DNA of 6,895 nucleotides from Nitrospina sp. (GTDB taxonomy: Bacteria > Nitrospinota > Nitrospinia > Nitrospinales > VA-1). A program made the translations under genes and the position numbers. Under the pieces are notes generated by a model. It had not been told where the DNA came from. It saw only the letters and a list, made by a program, of their open reading frames with translations, and did not search any database. The stretch lies in the NCBI GenBank assembly GCA_003545625.1, contig DODH01000319.1, forward strand, positions 1 to 6,895, read 5' to 3'. This document shows, in pieces, positions 5,520 through 6,895 of this stretch (its first letter is position 1; each line of letters starts with the position of its first letter).

Positions 5520-5873
5520 TTATTGGCCTACTGCCTTGATAACAGGAACATCACCCCATAGACGTTCGAGGTCATAGTGAAGGCGGGCTTCTTTATGAAA
5601 AACATGTACAATTAAATCTCCTAAATCCACTACCACCCAGATTCCTCCCAAATAACCTTCTACAGCCAGGGGTTTATTGCGGTTTTGGTAACACTTGTCA
5701 AGGATGCCATCAACAATAGCCTGAACGTGAACCTTGGAGTTTCCACTGCAAATCATGAAAAAATCTGTAAGGTCCGAGCGGTTTCGCAGGTCCAGAATGA
5801 GGATGTCAAAAGCCTTTTTATCCTCGGCAGAATCAACGGCTAGCTGCTGAAGAGCGTTCAAGTGTTCTTTCAT
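5520..5873 (-). CDS. rsfS: Ribosomal silencing factor RsfS
   Basis: This 117-residue protein has the full RsfS/Iojap pattern: DLRNRSDLTDFFMICSGNS (28-46), then VHVQAIVDGI, VEGYLGGIWVVVDLGDLIVHVF (71-92) and ARLHYDLERLWGD (96-108). RsfS binds uL14 on the large ribosomal subunit and blocks joining with the small subunit, lowering translation when nutrients are scarce. Length is normal for the family. It starts 10 nt after the nadD stop, and nadD-rsfS is a widely conserved gene pair. The start has only a weak ribosome binding site, so it may rely on coupling to nadD. Assignment is firm. Confidence 0.95.
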   Translation of the reverse strand: MKEHLNALQQLAVDSAEDKKAFDILILDLRNRSDLTDFFMICSGNSKVHVQAIVDGILDKCYQNRNKPLAVEGYLGGIWVVVDLGDLIVHVFHKEARLHYDLERLWGDVPVIKAVGQ

Positions 5874-5883
5874 TCAAACCATA

Positions 5884-6564
5884 TTAAAGGGACTCAGTCA
5901 GGTATAATCGATTCTTAATAATATAATGATCAACCGCAGGGGGCAACAAATTTTTAATTTCTTTTTTGGCTTGCACCCTATGCCGGATTTCGCTGGAAGA
6001 AATAGCTTGCGGTGGAATTTGATATAACCGTAGGGTTTTTCCGTTAGCAGGATTCAAAGTTATCAGCAGTGGGTCGTTGTTTTTTTCAAACGGAGTTTTT
6101 TTAAGCCCAAGCGTTTGACGCAGTTTAGCAGGGAGCTCTAACTTTGTGTCGGGCCGTGTGCCAACCAGCACGTGGCAAAGTTTGAATATATCAGCGTAGC
6201 TTTTCCAGGTATCCATCACCATGAAGGCATCGGCTCCTAGAATCAGAAAAAGCTCCCACTCAGGATGCCTTTCCTTTAACCGGGATAATGTTTCAATCGT
6301 ATAGGAAACGCCACTCTTTTCAACCTCTAGCAATTCTGTGGAAAACGCGGTTTCCCGTGCAAGGGCCAACTCAAGCATGGCGACCCGGTGCTCCGAAGAG
6401 GTGGGCCGGTAATGGAGCTTATGCGGAGACCGGCTGACAGGGATAAACAAAACTTTTTGCAAATTAAATAGTTGCATTGTTTCACCAGCAAGGCCCAGAT
6501 GCCCGTTATGGATGGGGTCAAACGTCCCTCCCAGCAAACCCACTCGTTTTAATTCGCTATTCAT
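5884..6564 (-). CDS. nadD: Nicotinate-nucleotide adenylyltransferase
   Basis: It makes nicotinate adenine dinucleotide from nicotinate mononucleotide and ATP, the penultimate step of NAD synthesis. Counting from the chosen ATG (6564), the 226-residue product shows the nucleotidyltransferase motif GGTFDPIHNGH at 12-22. It also has the substrate-binding segment SGVSYTIETL (84-93), LGAD (109-112) and the C-terminal ISSSEIR (188-194). The open frame runs on to 6702, but those 46 extra residues resemble no NadD and are read from the inverted-repeat element. The ATG at 6564 puts the first strand where the family begins and has GGCGGAG about 11 nt upstream. It is first in the operon with rsfS, the DksA-type gene and the LapA-TPR gene. 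Assignment is firm. Confidence 0.95.
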   Translation of the reverse strand: MNSELKRVGLLGGTFDPIHNGHLGLAGETMQLFNLQKVLFIPVSRSPHKLHYRPTSSEHRVAMLELALARETAFSTELLEVEKSGVSYTIETLSRLKERHPEWELFLILGADAFMVMDTWKSYADIFKLCHVLVGTRPDTKLELPAKLRQTLGLKKTPFEKNNDPLLITLNPANGKTLRLYQIPPQAISSSEIRHRVQAKKEIKNLLPPAVDHYIIKNRLYLTESL

Positions 6565-6598
6565 ACTATGAACGACTCCGCCGCAAGGGAGAATGAGT

Positions 6599-6719
6599 CT
6601 TAACCCGGATATTGCATGAACATGTGATATTTCTCTTTCGTACCCTGTAAGGGTCAAAAGTTTAACATTAGCAAAAATAGACCTGCAAGGACAACTGCTC
6701 ATGCAATATCCAGGTTTAG
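6599..6719. repeat. 121-bp element with 21-bp terminal inverted repeats
   Basis: The left arm 6599-6619 and right arm 6699-6719 are inverted copies, matching at 19 of 21 positions, including the perfect 13-base block GGATATTGCATGA. The 79 bp between holds a smaller hairpin, ACCCT (6642-6646) with AGGGT (6650-6654). GAGTC occurs at both sides (6595-6599 and 6721-6725), which could be a target duplication, though it overlaps the left arm by one base and stands one base off the right arm. The element separates nadD from its upstream DNA and might be a miniature transposon relic or a large regulatory cruciform. Confidence 0.6.
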
Positions 6720-6747
6720 GGAGTCCATTCCTTTAAAACCTCCAGTT

Positions 6748-6782
6748 CTGACAATTTTTGAAAATGAAACTGACAATTTTTG
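6748..6782. promoter_or_regulatory. Paired direct repeats, likely regulator site
   Basis: CTGACAATTTTTG occurs at 6748-6760 and again at 6770-6782. The repeats are identical over 13 bases, with a 22-bp period close to two helical turns. They lie between nadD and the promoter-like site at the right edge, so a transcription factor bound here could serve either direction. CTGACA also resembles a -35 hexamer, but neither copy has a good -10 at the right distance. Confidence 0.5.
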
Positions 6783-6835
6783 TCGTTTTTTGGAAATTTT
6801 AGATGTTAAAATTTTTTACAAACGAAGAGAAATTT

Positions 6836-6867
6836 CTAACATATTAATAAAAAAGGGGTTATAATAA
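6836..6867 (+). promoter_or_regulatory. Promoter-like site pointing to a gene beyond the right edge
   Basis: CTAACA (6836-6841, four of six to consensus) is 18 bp from a perfect TATAAT (6860-6865) within GGGGTTATAATAA. Transcription would start near 6872. An ATG at 6878 opens a frame (MSFKGM) that runs off the window, and a second ATG is at 6893. Neither has a well-spaced ribosome binding site, so the next gene's start cannot be fixed. A 10-bp palindrome, AGAAATTTCT (6828-6837), overlaps the -35. Confidence 0.5.
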
Positions 6868-6895
6868 ATAATCCCAAATGTCATTCAAAGGCATG

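Noticed and set aside
6626..6657. Minus-strand promoter for nadD with TTGACC as -35
   Set aside because: The -35 is fair, but no -10 better than three of six bases lies at 16-20 bp. The palindrome there may be an operator, but a promoter call is not supported.
6565..6702. N-terminal extension of nadD starting at an ATG at 6702
   Set aside because: The 46 extra residues match nothing in the NadD family and are read through the inverted-repeat element. The ATG at 6564 places the GGTFDPIHNGH motif at its normal distance from the N-terminus and has a plausible ribosome binding site.

Overview
This window looks like chromosomal DNA from a Gram-negative bacterium. The supporting signs are a DksA/TraR-type regulator, a membrane protein with a LapA-like N-terminus fused to TPRs, and a secreted protein with a classical signal peptide. 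Base composition is moderate in the genes and AT-rich in the promoter regions. The protein styles would suit a marine or sediment lineage of the Nitrospinota/Desulfobacterota kind, but that is a low-confidence guess from gene content alone. No phage, transposase, CRISPR, rRNA or tRNA genes are visible.

Left part, + strand (1-2729): the C-terminal end of an aldehyde dehydrogenase (1-222), then about 350 bp of hairpin-rich intergenic DNA. Next comes a two-gene unit: a YycJ/WalJ-like metallo-beta-lactamase-fold hydrolase (about 597-1388) and an ADP-ribosylglycohydrolase-fold protein (1413-2729) whose metal-binding motifs are altered.

Middle (2730-3860): a clear promoter-like site and a strong ribosome binding site precede a secreted Ala/Lys/Pro-rich protein (2910-3632). 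This gene converges on the minus-strand operon. The 228 bp between them is packed with inverted repeats and carries a second copy of the element seen after the aldehyde dehydrogenase gene.

Right part, - strand (3861-6564): a compact operon, transcribed right to left in the order nadD, rsfS, a TraR/DksA-family zinc-finger gene, and a LapA-TPR fusion gene. Gaps are 10, 43 and 2 nt. It links NAD synthesis, ribosome silencing, stringent-type transcription control and an envelope-associated scaffold, which is a housekeeping/growth-control grouping. Upstream of nadD is a 121-bp stretch bounded by 21-bp near-perfect inverted repeats. Beyond it lies an AT-rich regulatory region with a 22-bp-spaced direct repeat and a promoter-like site pointing out of the right edge.

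The gene content is mostly ordinary. The least ordinary signals are the two-copy structured intergenic repeat, the inverted-repeat element before nadD, the probable pseudo-enzyme of the ADP-ribosylhydrolase fold, the two-lobed domain in the secreted protein, and a 13-bp promoter core shared by two distant sites.
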